In this document: piece after piece, positions 35,505 through 46,830 of the stretch | How positions within the stretch are numbered: the first letter of the stretch is position 1 | How the letters are laid out: the number at the start of each line of letters is the position of its first letter | Origin: Mytilus californianus | Lineage: Eukaryota; Mollusca; Bivalvia; Mytilida; Mytilidae | DNA length: 64,000 nt | Direction: 5' to 3' | NCBI RefSeq assembly: GCF_021869535.1 | Contig: NW_026262668.1 | Location: 66,184,058-66,248,057 of the forward strand | The notes under the pieces: generated by a model | The model's database searches: none | Told to the model about the DNA's origin: nothing | Seen by the model: only the letters and a program-made list of their open reading frames with translations | Made by a program: the position numbers and the translations under genes

Positions 35505-35700
35505 GAATAAAGCATAAATATAAAGAATACAAGACATCTAAATATAAAGAATACAAGACATCTTATATACTTTACAAGGTATCTTATTTATCTAAAAAGA
35601 TAACTTATTTGATTAAAAAGATATCTTATTTGATTAAAAAGATATCTTATTTGATTAAAAAGATATCTTATTTAGTTTATAAGATATCTTATTAGGTTTA
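35505..35700. repeat. GATATC palindrome array, middle block
   Basis: The array resumes after the LINE, first as 'taaatataaagaatacaaga' repeats, then as near-perfect 20-bp units 'aaaaagatatcttatttgat' (three in a row at 35618-35670). The 67-codon frame here is a by-product of a 20/21-bp period. Confidence 0.9.
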
Positions 35701-35702
35701 TA

Positions 35703-36345
35703 AACAAGTCTAAATTGAAAACAACGTTCAAACCTATGATTGCGTTAGATAAAAAAACCGCAATTTTTATACGTGTACATGCAAAACAAATTTCTTGGTA
35801 GAGGGGTCTAAATACAGCACAAACAACATTTTCCAAAAGACCAAAAAAGTGAAAAAGTATATTCTAACAAAACGCATTTGACTAACAGGCCGAACAACTG
35901 ATGTTCTTAAACCCTGCTGACTGCCATTGGCGATTGCCAAATAAACGTATCACCAGATGTAAAAAATCTATCTTAATTATTGATTAAATACCAAACAGAA
36001 AACAATAAACTTGCGGAAAAGATGGTATACTGCAAACATGAGGTGCAAAAATTTGTACACCATATCCAGATTTCGACAATTGACGTCTCTTCAGTGATGT
36101 TAGGAATCGAAACGGTATTTGGAAGGCCATATAATTTACCTCAATTTAGGATAAACTCTTGAATTTTGAAGAGTCGAAATAGGATGAACGGATCATATAA
36201 ACCCGAAGGGAAAATATAATACAAGCCCAAACGAAAAAATATAAACAAGTCTAAATTGAAAACAACGTTCAAACCTATGATTGCGTTGGATAAAATTTTT
36301 TTATACGTGTGCATGCAAAACAAATTTCTTGGTAGAGGGGTCTAA
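35703..36345 (+). mobile_element. 643-bp insertion with direct terminal repeats
   Basis: Direct terminal repeats of 109 bp (35703-35811) and 102 bp (36244-36345) both begin AACAAGTCTAAATTG and end GAGGGGTCTAA. They differ by a 7-bp gap and a few substitutions. The 12-bp sequence ATTAGGTTTATA lies on both sides (35691-35702 and 36346-36357), consistent with a target duplication inside the palindrome array. The interior ('gccgaacaactgatgttctt', 'gtttgtacaccatatc') is a block I recall as common in mussel DNA. It has no ORF. It resembles a TRIM-like or Penelope-mobilised non-autonomous element; the ends do not follow the TG...CA rule of LTRs. Confidence 0.65.
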
Positions 36346-36357
36346 ATTAGGTTTATA

Positions 36358-36608
36358 AGATATATTTAATAGAAAAGATAAATAAGATATCTTCTATAGT
36401 TAATAAGAGATCTTTTTGAATTAATAAGATATATTATAACTCAATAAGATATCTTTATAGTCTGTTTTATAAGATATCTTATTTAATATATAACATATCT
36501 TATTTGATTTATAAGATATCTTGTTTAATTTATAAGATATCTCAATTACTTTATAAGATATCGTATTTAGTTTAAAGATTTTTTTTAACTTTATAAGATA
36601 TCTTGAAA
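36358..36608. repeat. GATATC palindrome array, right arm
   Basis: About ten further AAGATATCTTA-type units, some degraded, leading into the right terminal inverted repeat. Confidence 0.9.
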
Positions 36609-36900
36609 ATGGAATAAATATAAAAACGGCTTGCCATACTCTCTAACCACCAATCTTCAACTTTTTTTCACCAAATTAAGGTTCGATTATGGTGACAACC
36701 TTGCATACTGACACTGACTTGGATTTTTTCTTGAAATTTAGTTTGAATCGGTGCATGACAAATAAAGAGGTCTGCCCTCTAAAAGTTAAAATCATGGTTT
36801 GTATCATTAAACATATTACAAAAGCATGTAGAAATTAAGAAGAATTAAAAACATAAAGTTAAAATATATATTTAAAATATTCACAATTTGCCAAAGTAAT

Positions 36901-39202
36901 ACTGTCAATCAAGAAAACGAATAATTGCCTGTCTAATTTTATGTTTTTGTTAACTATCTCTAGTTTCTACTTTCCTGATTTTGGCACTTGGTCTCTTATA
37001 ATTTCTTGAAAAGATCTATGTTTTCCAAATCTAATGTTTGTTATGTCCATTTTCGTTTTCTCTCTCTATCAAAAACAATGAGATGTGGTATGATTACCAA
37101 TTAGACAACTATACATCAGAGTCCAAATGTACGTGTTGTAAAAGTAAATATGTTCTGTTTCCATCTTCTCTATCAATACATCAACCGACAGCCCAGATCA
37201 TCATTGTATAGAGTTTACTAGTAGATTCTTGTATGAGGGTCTGGAATGGTATACAAAATAGAGAATATTGGGCCAATACTACAGAAAAAATGGGCCATGC
37301 AAACAAGAGTAGAGAACAAATAGGCAAAACGAAGAATAATGGGGTGCTTTATATAAAGAATCGAGAATAATGGGCAAACTTTATGAAGAACAAGGAAAAA
37401 CTGCTTAAAATCAAAGAATACAGAATTGAAGGACACCCCATCCAGACACTATTGTATTATTACGTAACGTCTGTGAGCTATAGAGTATGAGATATTTTCA
37501 TATCCAAATCTCACTGCCTCAGTAGGTAAGAATTGTTAATCAACATATATTCAAGATTCTGATTAAATCTTTAAAAAAGTCTGCTGGATATTGAATAAAC
37601 TACAAACCGTTACGGTATATTTTCTGCTTTCAAATTGAAACTTGTGTCTTTATAATAATATATCTTGTAATTGTTAAGCATCTATAACTGCATACTTATC
37701 TGAGGTGAAAAGGTTTCCTCTCTATACAAAAAATCATTTCTTGTTGGCAATATATTATTTTGCTTTACATACTAGAGCCAAATTATGCCCTTTTTTCCAA
37801 ATTAATATATAAAACTACTATATAAAAAATTATGAAAATCCTACTTACCAAACATCAGTTTCGTGTCATTAGTTATACCCCCGCTTTAAAAAAGTGGGGG
37901 TATACTGTTTTACCTCTGTCTGTGTGTCCGTCCATCCATCCGTCCGTCCGTCCGTCCGTCCGTCCCATGAATATTTTTCGTCGCATCCTTTTCAGGAACT
38001 ACATCATAAGGATTTCTGAAATTTGGTTTCAGGGTTTATACAAGTCAGCTATACCGTGCGTTGCGTTTTCAGATTCATTACTCAACAACAAATGCATATT
38101 TGGGCTGGGGGTATCATCAGTGAGCAGTAGCTCGCAATTTCACTTGTTTAACCTTCTTAAAATAAAAATATATCTTATGTTCATTTAAGGCAAAATTTAG
38201 GAGTAATACCACCATTGCTTTTTCCCCTATTAATCCTTGTTGAATTAGCACATTTCAAAATTCAAAAAATTGCACATAACTTATCTTTGTTTCAAATAAA
38301 GAAATAATTGGCATGAGTAAATTGTCCAGTACTACAATAAAAATTTCACATAACATTTCATTGCGTATAAGTTAATAACCATCACCGAAGTTAACCAACC
38401 ATTTAACTAATTTAAAATGTCACCCCTTATTTTTCTGTTTACAAGCTTTAGTAACCATGCCACCTCAAATTTCCAATATATTTTAAAGAAACATCAAATA
38501 AAAAATAATGGTGCTTTGAAACACCCAAAATTTATGTTTATGAGTCACATTTTTTTCTGTAATAAAATGCAGGGTTAATTTCTCACAAGTGTCAAATTCA
38601 AGGGAATATCTTTTTCGACCCGTTTTCGTATGAAACCGGATGTGACGAACTATGTTTTGGTGGTATTACACCTTAAAGATCATCCTTATAAAGTCAGGTG
38701 AGAGATTTCAATGAACAAAGTAAATTAGATTTGTTTTAAATATTTATACCAACCAAATATAAGACCAGTATATGTTGACTATGTAGATCCATTTGTGACA
38801 GGTCAACTTATAGTAAACTAAGAATACTGTAAATTCAGAAATTTTCACGACGTTTTTTTTTAATTATTTTTGCGAACACTTCGACTGAACAGGTATTGCA
38901 AATATAAAAACTCGCAAATTGTGTTGGCATTTTTGTATAAAACAGTTCTATCATCATGTAGGCTTTCGCCTTACCTCGTCTGATTATCTTGTTTTTAATT
39001 TCCAAAAACCAATCAAACCAATGGCATGAATTGCATAGAAATAATTAATCCGGTTATAAGGGGGAACTATGATAGATAGAGTGCAAATTTATTCATTTAA
39101 TTCTTTTTAAGTTTATGTCAGTTTAGGAAATATAACATTCGTTTTGTTGTGCATGATGTAATATATCGCAGTATATTTTGGTAATCAGAAATAATGTGTA
39201 AA
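36901..39202 (+). repeat. 2.3-kb tandem unit, copy 1
   Basis: Period 2302 bp relative to copy 2, almost identical by eye. Contents in order: a diverged family A start (about 37080-37150), a block of 'gagaataatgggc'-type repeats (37240-37430), a TATACCCCC/GGGGGTATA hairpin (about 37875-37905), a CCGT microsatellite (37925-37968), and a 'gctgggggtatcatcagtga' block. Further AT-rich DNA follows, with 'cgaccagttttcgt'-like and 'cgtcacatccgg'-like (reversed) phrases. Open frames in it (37218-37436, 37832-38188) recur in copy 2 and arise from repeats, with no protein domain. Confidence 0.9.
37875..37968 (+). repeat. TATACCCCC hairpin and CCGT microsatellite
   Basis: TATACCCCCGC and GTGGGGGTATA form a strong stem around an A/T loop, followed by a tandem run of 'ccgt'/'ccat' tetramers. 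I recall this combination as one widely dispersed mussel element. Copy 2 of the tandem unit carries it at 40183-40305 with a longer tetramer run. Confidence 0.8.
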
Positions 39203-41544
39203 ACTGTCAATCAAGAAAACGAATAACTGCCTGTCTAATTTTATGTTTTGGTTAACTATCTAAAGTTTCTACTGTCCTGATTTTGGCACTGGGTCTCTTA
39301 TAATTTCTTGAAAAGATCTATGTTTTCCAAATCTAATGTTTGTTATGTCCATTTTTGTTTTCTTTTTCTATTAAAAACAATGAGATATGGTATGATTACC
39401 AATTAGACAACTATATATCAGAGTCCAAATGAACGTGTTGTAAAAGTAATTATGTTCTGTTTCCATCCTCTCTATTAATACATCAACTGACAGCCCAGAT
39501 CATCATTGTATAGAGTTTACTAGTAGATTCTTGTATGAGGGTCTGGAATGGTATACAAAATAGAGAATATTGGGCCAATACTACAGAAAAAATGGGCCAT
39601 GCAAACAAGAGTAGAGAACAAATAGGCAAAACGAAGAATAATGGGGTGCTTTATATAAAGAATCGAGAATAATGGGCAAACTTTATAAAGAACAAGGAAA
39701 AACTGCTTAAAATCAAAGAATACAGAATTGAAGGACACCCCATCCAGACACTATTGTATTATTACGTAACGTCTGTGAGCTATAGAGTATGAGATATTTT
39801 CATATCCAAATCTCACTGCCTCAGTAGGTAAGAATTGTTAATCAACATATATTCAAGATTCTGATTAAATCTTTAAAAGAGTCTGCTGGATATTGAATAA
39901 ACTACAAACCGTTACGGTATATTTTATGCTTTCAAATTGAAACTTGTGTCTTTATAATAATATATCTTATAATTGTTAAGCATCTATAACTGCATACTTA
40001 TCTGAGGTGAAAAGGTTTCCTCTCTATACAAAAAATCATTTCTTGTTGGCAATATATTATTTTGCTTTACATACTAGAGCCAAATTATGCCCTTTTTTTC
40101 CAAATTAATATATAAAACTACTATATAAAAAATTATGAAAATCCTACTTACCAATTTGAAACATCAGTTTCGTGTCATTAGTTATACCCCCGCTTTAAAA
40201 AAGTGGGGGTATACTGTTTTACCTCTGTCAGTCCGTCCGTCCATCCATCCATCCGTCCGTCCGTCCGTCCACCCATCCGTCCGTCCGTCCGTCCGTCCGT
40301 CCGTCCCATGAATATTTTTCGTCGCATCCTTTTCAGGAACTACATCATAAGGATTTCTGAAATTTGGTTTCAGGGTTTATACAAGTCAGCTATACCGTGC
40401 GTTGCGTTTTCAGATTCATCACTCAACAACAAATGCATATTTGGGCTGGGGGTATCATCAGTGAGCAGTAGCTCGCAATTTCACTTGTTTAACCTTCTTA
40501 AAATAAAAATATATCTTATGTTCATTTAAGGCAAAATCTAGGAGTAATACCACCATTGCTTTTTCCCCTATTAATCCTTGTTAAATTAGCACATTTCAAA
40601 ATTCAAAAAATTGCACATAACTTATCATTGTTTCAAATAAAGAAATAATTGGCATGAGTAAATTGTCCAGTACTACAATAAAAATTTCACATAACATTTC
40701 ATTGCGTATAAGTTAATAACCATCACCGAAGTTAACCAACCATTTAACTAATTTAAAATGTCACCCCTTATTTTTCTGTTTACAAGCTTTAGTAACCATG
40801 TCACCTCAAATTTCCAATATATTTTAAAGAAACATCAAATAAAAAATAATGGTGCTTTGAAACACCCAAAATTTATGTTTATGAGTCACATTTTTTTCTG
40901 TAATAAAATGCAGGGTTAATTTTTCACAAGTGTCAAATTCAAGGGAATATCTTTTTCGACCCGTTTTCGTATGAAACCGGATGTGACGAACTATGTTTTG
41001 GTGGTCTTACACCTTAAAGATCATCCTTATAAAGTCAGGTGAGAGATTTCAATGAACAAAGTAAATTAGATTTGTTTTAAATATTTATACCAACCAAATA
41101 TAAGACCAGTATATGTTGACTATGTAGATCCATTTGTGACAGGTCAACTTATAGTAAACTTAGAATACTGTAAATTCAGAAATTTTCACGACGTTTTTTT
41201 TTTTATTATTATTGCGAACACTTCGACTGAACAGGTATTGCAAATATAAAAACTCGCAAATTGTGTTGGCATTTTTGTATAAAACAGTTCTATCATCATG
41301 TAGGCTTTCGCCTTACCTCGTCTGATTATCTTGTTTTTAATTTCCAAAAACCAATCAAACCAATGGCATGAATTGCATAGAAATAATTAATCCGGTTATA
41401 AGGGGGAACTATGATAGATAGAGTGCAAATTTATTCATTTAATTCTTTTTAAGTTTATGTGAGTTTAGGAAATATAACATTCGTTTTGTTGTGCATGATG
41501 TAATATATCGCAGTATACTTTGGTAATCAGAAATAATGTGTAAA
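39203..41544 (+). repeat. 2.3-kb tandem unit, copy 2
   Basis: 2342 bp long. The 40-bp excess over copy 1 is mostly the longer CCGT/CCAT tract and a few bases ('aatttga') before the hairpin. Otherwise nearly identical to copy 1 across its whole length, including a shared reversed ORF that encodes nothing recognisable. Confidence 0.9.
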
Positions 41545-42178
41545 ACTGTCAATCAAGAAAACGAATAACTGCCTGTCTAATTTTATGTTTTGGTTAACTA
41601 TCTAAAGTTTCTACTGTCCTGATTTTGGCACTGGGTCTCTTATAATTTCTTGAAAAGATCTATGTTTTCCAAATCTAATGTTTGTTATGTCCATTTTTGT
41701 TTTCTTTTTCTATTAAAAACAATGAGATATGGTATGATTACCAATTAGACAACTATATATCAGAGTCCAAATGAACGTGTTGTAAAAGTAATTATGTTCT
41801 GTTTCCATCCTCTCTATTAATACATCAACTGACAGCCCAGATCATCATTGTATAGAGTTTACTAGTAGATTCTTGTATGATGGTCTGGAATGGTATACAA
41901 AATAGAGAATATTGGGCCAATACTACAGACAAAAAGGGGCCATGCAAACAAGAGTAGAGAACAAATAGGCAAAACGAATTTCCAAAACCAATCAAACCAA
42001 TGGCATGAATTGCATAGAAATAATTAATCCGGTTATAAGGGGGAACTATGATAGATAGAGTGCAAATTTATTCATTTAATTCTTTTGTAAGTTTATGTGA
42101 GTTTAGGAAATATAACATTCGTTTTGTTGTGCAGAATGTAATATGTCGCAGTATACTTTGGTAATCAGAAATAATGTG
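41545..42178 (+). repeat. 2.3-kb tandem unit, copy 3, internally deleted
   Basis: Follows copy 2 in phase from 41545 to about 41979, then jumps at 'aggcaaaacgaa' / 'tttccaaaacc' to the last ~200 bp of the unit. It ends at 'cagaaataatgtg'. About 1.7 kb of the unit is missing. There is no long microhomology at the junction beyond a few A/T bases. Confidence 0.85.
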
Positions 42179-42262
42179 AAATTCTCCAATTCTTAGCCGA
42201 TTTATCCTTTTCCCGACCCGTTGATTACTTTTATTTACACGTTCGTTATATAACAGTTCTTC

Positions 42263-42848
42263 ATTGGTCAAAATTCAAATATGACGTCAATTTTTCTTGC
42301 TTTCCTCTGAATCACGATAAAAGGCAACCATGCCTGATGACGTTACATATAAGAACACTTCTTTTGGCAGATCATTGGAAAAGACGAACTATATGTATGC
42401 ATATCGTCTAAAATCATTAGAGAAACAGATTCTATCACCAAATCTCGTGAAACACGATATTTCTCCACTCTCGACAGTTAAATTTAAGATATTTAAAACT
42501 TTAACTGTCTTGAGTGGAGAAATATAGATTTCACCACTGCAACAAGTGTGTTACGACATTTCTCCACTCGAGACAGTTAGATTTTAATATTTAAAGCGCG
42601 AGGCTTGCCGAGCTTTTTAAATACTTTAAATTTAACTGTTGAGAGTGGAGAAATATCGTAATACACGAGTTATAGTGGTGGAATCTGTTTCTCTAATGAT
42701 TTTTATCCTTCCTTTTCAAAGATTTGCAGAAAGTTGTGTTCTTTATATGTGACGTCATCAGGCATGGTCGCCTTTTTTCATGACGTCACAATAGGAAAAT
42801 TCAGAAGAAACCAAGAAAATTTGACGTCATAATTAAATTTCGACCAAT
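42263..42848. mobile_element. Foldback/MITE-like element with nested palindromes
   Basis: The ends ATTGGTC... and ...GACCAAT are inverted repeats that remain alignable for roughly 100 bp, including GACGTCA and CATGCCTGATGACGT near 42330 and 42757. The interior has four copies of a TTTCTCCACTC..GACAGTTA motif in alternating orientation (about 42463, 42503, 42559, 42642), forming two hairpins. The loop of the second is GC-rich ('aaagcgcgaggcttgccg'). No transposase; the 65-codon frame at 42330-42527 runs through the palindromes and is not a gene. Target duplication not evident. Confidence 0.8.
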
Positions 42849-43612
42849 CATTTGCCGAGAACTAATTTTCTCACACCGGTCAAGAAATGTGAAAATAGCA
42901 CAAAAATTAGAGAAATGTTGTATCATACTCGATGCAATGGTCGAATCTATATTTTTTTAACAGTTTCTTGCATAAATGTGCACTTCTTAATCGAATCATC
43001 GTGTTCTTTCCGAGTTACTTTACACTTACCATATACATGTGCTAGTATTTCTCTGTTCACATAAAATGTTACAGATTCAAATTTCTTAAATAAATCACCG
43101 TTCACCAATGAACAGTTACTGTAATTAATTGTTCAGTTAAAAGTAAAATAAACATTAAATTACAATCACCAAGTAAAAAATATCATTGAACAGAATAACA
43201 GCAAAGACCGTTTATCAATTTGATTAAACTTGATTTATGTACAAAGCGGCACAACTCAATAATAACTTTCTACACATTAATAAGGATTCATATTTCGATT
43301 AATAGACATTTTATTTCTCTGTACCATTGTGACTTAAAGTTTATGAGAATTAAGATTATTTATCATTACCACAGGATTAATAAAATAACATTCAAATGAA
43401 TGAATGGATAGAATGAACTGATATTTTATTACATATTACTTTTGGTAAATATTGCTTTCATTTTTGATTGTAAACGTTAATATAACACTTCATTGTATTA
43501 AGTAATGGAGAGCAACATTTTGTATTATCTTTTTTCGTCCATTGCTGTAATTGAACATAAATATTTTAGAACATATAGAGTTATACATCATGCACAACTT
43601 GTGTGTAATTTT

Positions 43613-43720
43613 AGTGTTGTCAGTGGTTAACCGGTTAACCGCTTATCCGTCGGAAGGACCGAATATCGAATACCAAAAACGTTAGCCGGTTAATCGAACT
43701 TATTTTCAATTTTAATAAAT
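43613..43720. repeat. GGTTAACCGGTTAACC palindromic repeat
   Basis: A perfect 16-bp palindrome at 43625-43640 is followed by 'cgcttatccgtcgga' and by a second, inverted CCGGTTAATCGAA near 43693. GC-richer than the neighbourhood. It may be a small dispersed repeat; I recall similar phrases in mussel DNA. The flanking 42849-43612 and 43721-44600 show no genes. Confidence 0.55.
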
Positions 43721-44619
43721 TTGAGATAAATGTGTATTGAAATCATAAATATAAATGCTTGATTTTAAAAATAAATAAATTGTTCATTATATTGATTTCT
43801 TGATTAACAATGAAAACTTTCCAATTTACACAACCTCTTTGCCAATTTTAATGTTTTATGATACTTTATATTTAATTTAAAGAATTGAAAATAATTTATA
43901 CACTTTACTGGCTTACTTTTACTATAAAACGTGTACATAGACTTTCTTATGAAAGAAAATCCTTTATGTTATTAAAATCTTCAGAAATGTACTGCTATTG
44001 AATTATTGTCTTCCCGTACCCTAATTTGTTGACAGTTTTTCCTTATGCAGTGACCTTAATCATAGCATCTTTCGTTAGAACTTCAGCAATCGCACTGGAC
44101 AAGTGCGAGGGAAAACCGTGATGAAAGAAAAGGTAAACAAACATGAAAAGAAGAAAGTATTAACCGATTCTGAAATTAGCAAAAAAATAAAAATACACTA
44201 AATCATTTAACAACTGTTATGACAAAGTGTAATTGACAAAAAGATACGAATGGAAAACATAAAAAAAAACAAATATATCTCGCTTTATCGTCTCACTTCT
44301 CTTCCACGTGTTCCATGATTCTGTGTTGATAGTAAATCAATAGGTAACGACCGGTAAACTTCGGCACCAAAAGGCATAAGTTAATGTGCATGTAAAATTT
44401 TCTATCAAGGGATAAAAAATATTTTTATGTCGATTATACTGATTGGATTGTAATAAAAGTTAACAATATTTTTTTAAAAAGTGCACAGAGATCTTATTTT
44501 AAGATATATGCATATGAATGTAACAACGTATTTGATTTTAACGAAATAAATCTCTGTATTACTGAAAAATTATAACACCAGAGTTTTCGATATCACAAAC
44601 TAGTCTAAACATTTACTAA

Positions 44620-45480
44620 ATTTTATCATCGGTACAAGGAAATCATTCGTAAATATAAATCACCATAAAGACATCTTATACGTTCAGGTATTTCACATCC
44701 AATCTTTTATGGTAATATTCTTTACAAAGCACAAAAATGTCGGCATTCACCTCAAAAGCTAACCAAACCTTTAAACAGACTTATTCCGAAGGGACATAGT
44801 TACGATACTGTTGTTAGGTCATTAAGGATTGCATATTTTGATTCACTCATAGGGTCTTTGCATCTGAAATAAACACATTTATTCTAAAACCAGTTGTTGG
44901 CATGATACGGGTTATGTCCTTCTCATGTATTTTATGATGGTATGATATTAAACCCCTAACGGGAGGGATTGTGCTTGATTTTCATGTGATGAAGACATAA
45001 TCTTTCAATCAGTTTAAATGAGGTCTGGAGCTGGCATGTCAGTAACTGCTAGTAGTCCTTTGTTAATTTTATGTATCATTGTCATTTTGCTTAGTTTCTT
45101 TTGTTACCTATTCTGACATCGGACTCGGACTTTCTTTTAAACTGAGTTTTACTGTGCGTATTGCTGTGTGTTTCTATTCTACATTGGCTAGAGATATAGG
45201 GGGAGGGTTGAGATCTCACTAAACATGTTTCACCCCGCCGCATTTATGCGCCTGTCCCAAGTCAGGAGCCTCTGGCTTTTGTTAGTCTTGTATGTTTTGT
45301 AATTTTAGTTCATCTATATGTTTTGGAGTTTAGTATGACGTCCATTTTCACTGAACTAGTACACATTTTTATTTAGGGGCCAGCTGAGGCCCACCTCCGG
45401 GTGCGTGATTTTCTCGCTGCGTTGAAGACCCAGTTGGTTCGGATGAGGGTACAACTATTGCCGCCAAAGTTATATCCTGT
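44620..45480 (+). pseudogene. RT retroelement C-terminus and 3' trailer, related family
   Basis: The frame from about 44650 gives RKYKSP, a stop, then RHLIRSGISHPIFYGNILYK, KCRHSPQKLTKPLNRL, SYDTVVRSLRIAYFDSLIGS, and terminates near 44871. This is the C-terminal tail of an RT related to, but distinct from, the 22.6 kb copy. The trailer to 45480 contains 'ggtctggagctggcatgtca', 'gggggagggttgagatctca' and 'cctccgggtgcgtgatttt', which I recognise as abundant mussel sequence. The copy is 5'-truncated, with one in-frame stop. Confidence 0.7.
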
Positions 45481-45634
45481 TAAAGTCATTTTTTAACATT
45501 TAAACTATGAAATAAGCCACATTTTACGACTTTTTAAAACATTTCCTTTTTTGTGACAAAAGTAATGCAGTTGAGCCTCTGGTTGCTCTATAGGTTGATA
45601 ATGAAATTTTGTACTTGACAATTTAAGACTTCTA

Positions 45635-45760
45635 ACTTTAGAAAAAAGTAAAATAACAAAAGTACCGAATTCTAAGGAAAATTCAAAACGGAAAATCAAA
45701 AGCTCAACCACATCAAACGAATGGAAAACACCTGTAATATTCCTGAATTGGTACAGGCAT
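45635..45760 (+). repeat. Family C repeat, fuller copy
   Basis: 'aagtaccgaattctaaggaa', 'ggaaaatcaaaagctcaa' and 'cacctgtaatattcctgaat' in order; shares blocks with 3618-3690 and 54358-54500. The 108-codon minus frame over it is a by-product. Confidence 0.55.
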
Positions 45761-46552
45761 TTCATTATGTAGAAAATTGTAGAAGATATGCATGTCGGCG
45801 TAGGACGTTTGCACTTTTCAAGAAAGGACATTTAAGTCATCATAGTTAAAGTTTAAAATCATTTAGGATAAAAAGAAATTAAAAAAACCAACAACAACAA
45901 CAAAAAACAACATGTTCATATTATTTGTAAACAGGCTTAATCTTTCGCCATCATACTTGTGTCAGATGAAAACGACAGCACTTTATGAGGGTGGATTTTA
46001 CTAAATTCCTTATAACAACCATGACTCTTTTTTCAAAGTCAGCATGAACAACAGGTGGTTAAAATTTAATTTCGGTCCTCACAAATTAAAATAAGCTTAG
46101 GGGACAACTATTTGATAATCTGGTTGGGGCAGGAGGATTATTTTCTGGATTGGTCATTTATTTTCATCTGTTTCTACGCATGTTTTTTTCCCGGCGACGC
46201 GCGAAAATATATTTTCACGTTTGTACATATTTGTATCCTCAACTATCCTGCATTATTTATTTGAAGGAATTATTATAGTTTTCCTTGTATAATGCCCAGA
46301 ACGAGTTGTTTCAAATAAAAATCTTAAAACAGTTAATACATTATCTTCCAACTCTTAGAATTCTATTCCCAAACATTTTGATGGCAACATTTTGGATTCG
46401 TCCTTACAATGGTACTGGAGCAACAAAACTGTTCCTTGGGCTGTAGCCATATGACCTGCAACGAGTTATATTTAACGCCATCTTGTTCCTATGGCTCCAA
46501 GGTCAAATTCGTGATCCCTGTAATCAAATAAAAAATAACGCTGTGTAAATAG

Positions 46553-46830
46553 AAATAAGAAGATGTGGTATGAGTGTCAATGAGACAACTCTCCATCCAA
46601 GTCACATTGTGTAAAAAGTTAACACCTATAGGTCAAAGTACGGCCTTCAACACGGAGCCTTGGCTCACACCGAACAGCAAGCTATAAAGGGCCCCAAAAT
46701 GACTAGCAAGAATACATTACTGAGAGACGAATAAAAAAACCAAACCAAATAGCAACAACATTATTACCAATCAACTATGACAAACAGTCTAGAACGCAGG
46801 TGCTCAACAAGTGTAAACAGTCAGTGTTTG
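46553..46830 (+). repeat. Family A repeat
   Basis: 'aagaagatgtggtatgagtg' through 'caacacggagccttggctca' and 'agcaagctataaagggcccc' match 54911-55060 nearly base for base, then diverge after 46700. Preceding sequence differs from that at 54911, so this is an independent insertion. Confidence 0.85.

Larger units (their letters stand above)
33915..36638. mobile_element. 2.7-kb TIR element built of GATATC palindromes
   Basis: The left end TATGGCAAGCCGTTTTTATA and the right end are inverted copies that stay aligned for about 44 bp, up to the first AAGATATCTTA unit. The 6-bp sequence CTCTCT flanks both ends exactly (33909-33914 and 36639-36644), a likely target duplication, though low in complexity. 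Arms inside the TIRs are arrays of the self-complementary unit (T)AAGATATCTTA(T) about every 20 bases. No transposase is visible. The centre contains a LINE fragment and a 643-bp inserted element. The superfamily is unassigned; the 6-bp duplication does not fit the 8-bp hAT pattern. Confidence 0.75.

Noticed and set aside
35492..35695. 67-codon KYKEYKTS / KKISYLI repeat protein
   Set aside because: A product of the 20-bp GATATC array read in one frame.
35703..36345. Hammerhead-ribozyme retrozyme
   Set aside because: No CTGATGA...GAAA core found on either strand by eye; 'aactgatgttc' near 35897 lacks the rest of the core.
37218..40529. Pairs of conserved ORFs (72 and 108-118 codons) in the 2.3-kb units
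   Set aside because: They are identical because the DNA is duplicated; one runs through a CCGT microsatellite and neither has a domain.
44090..44108. CGCACT..AGTGCG short palindrome
   Set aside because: A 6-bp stem is expected by chance at this length scale.
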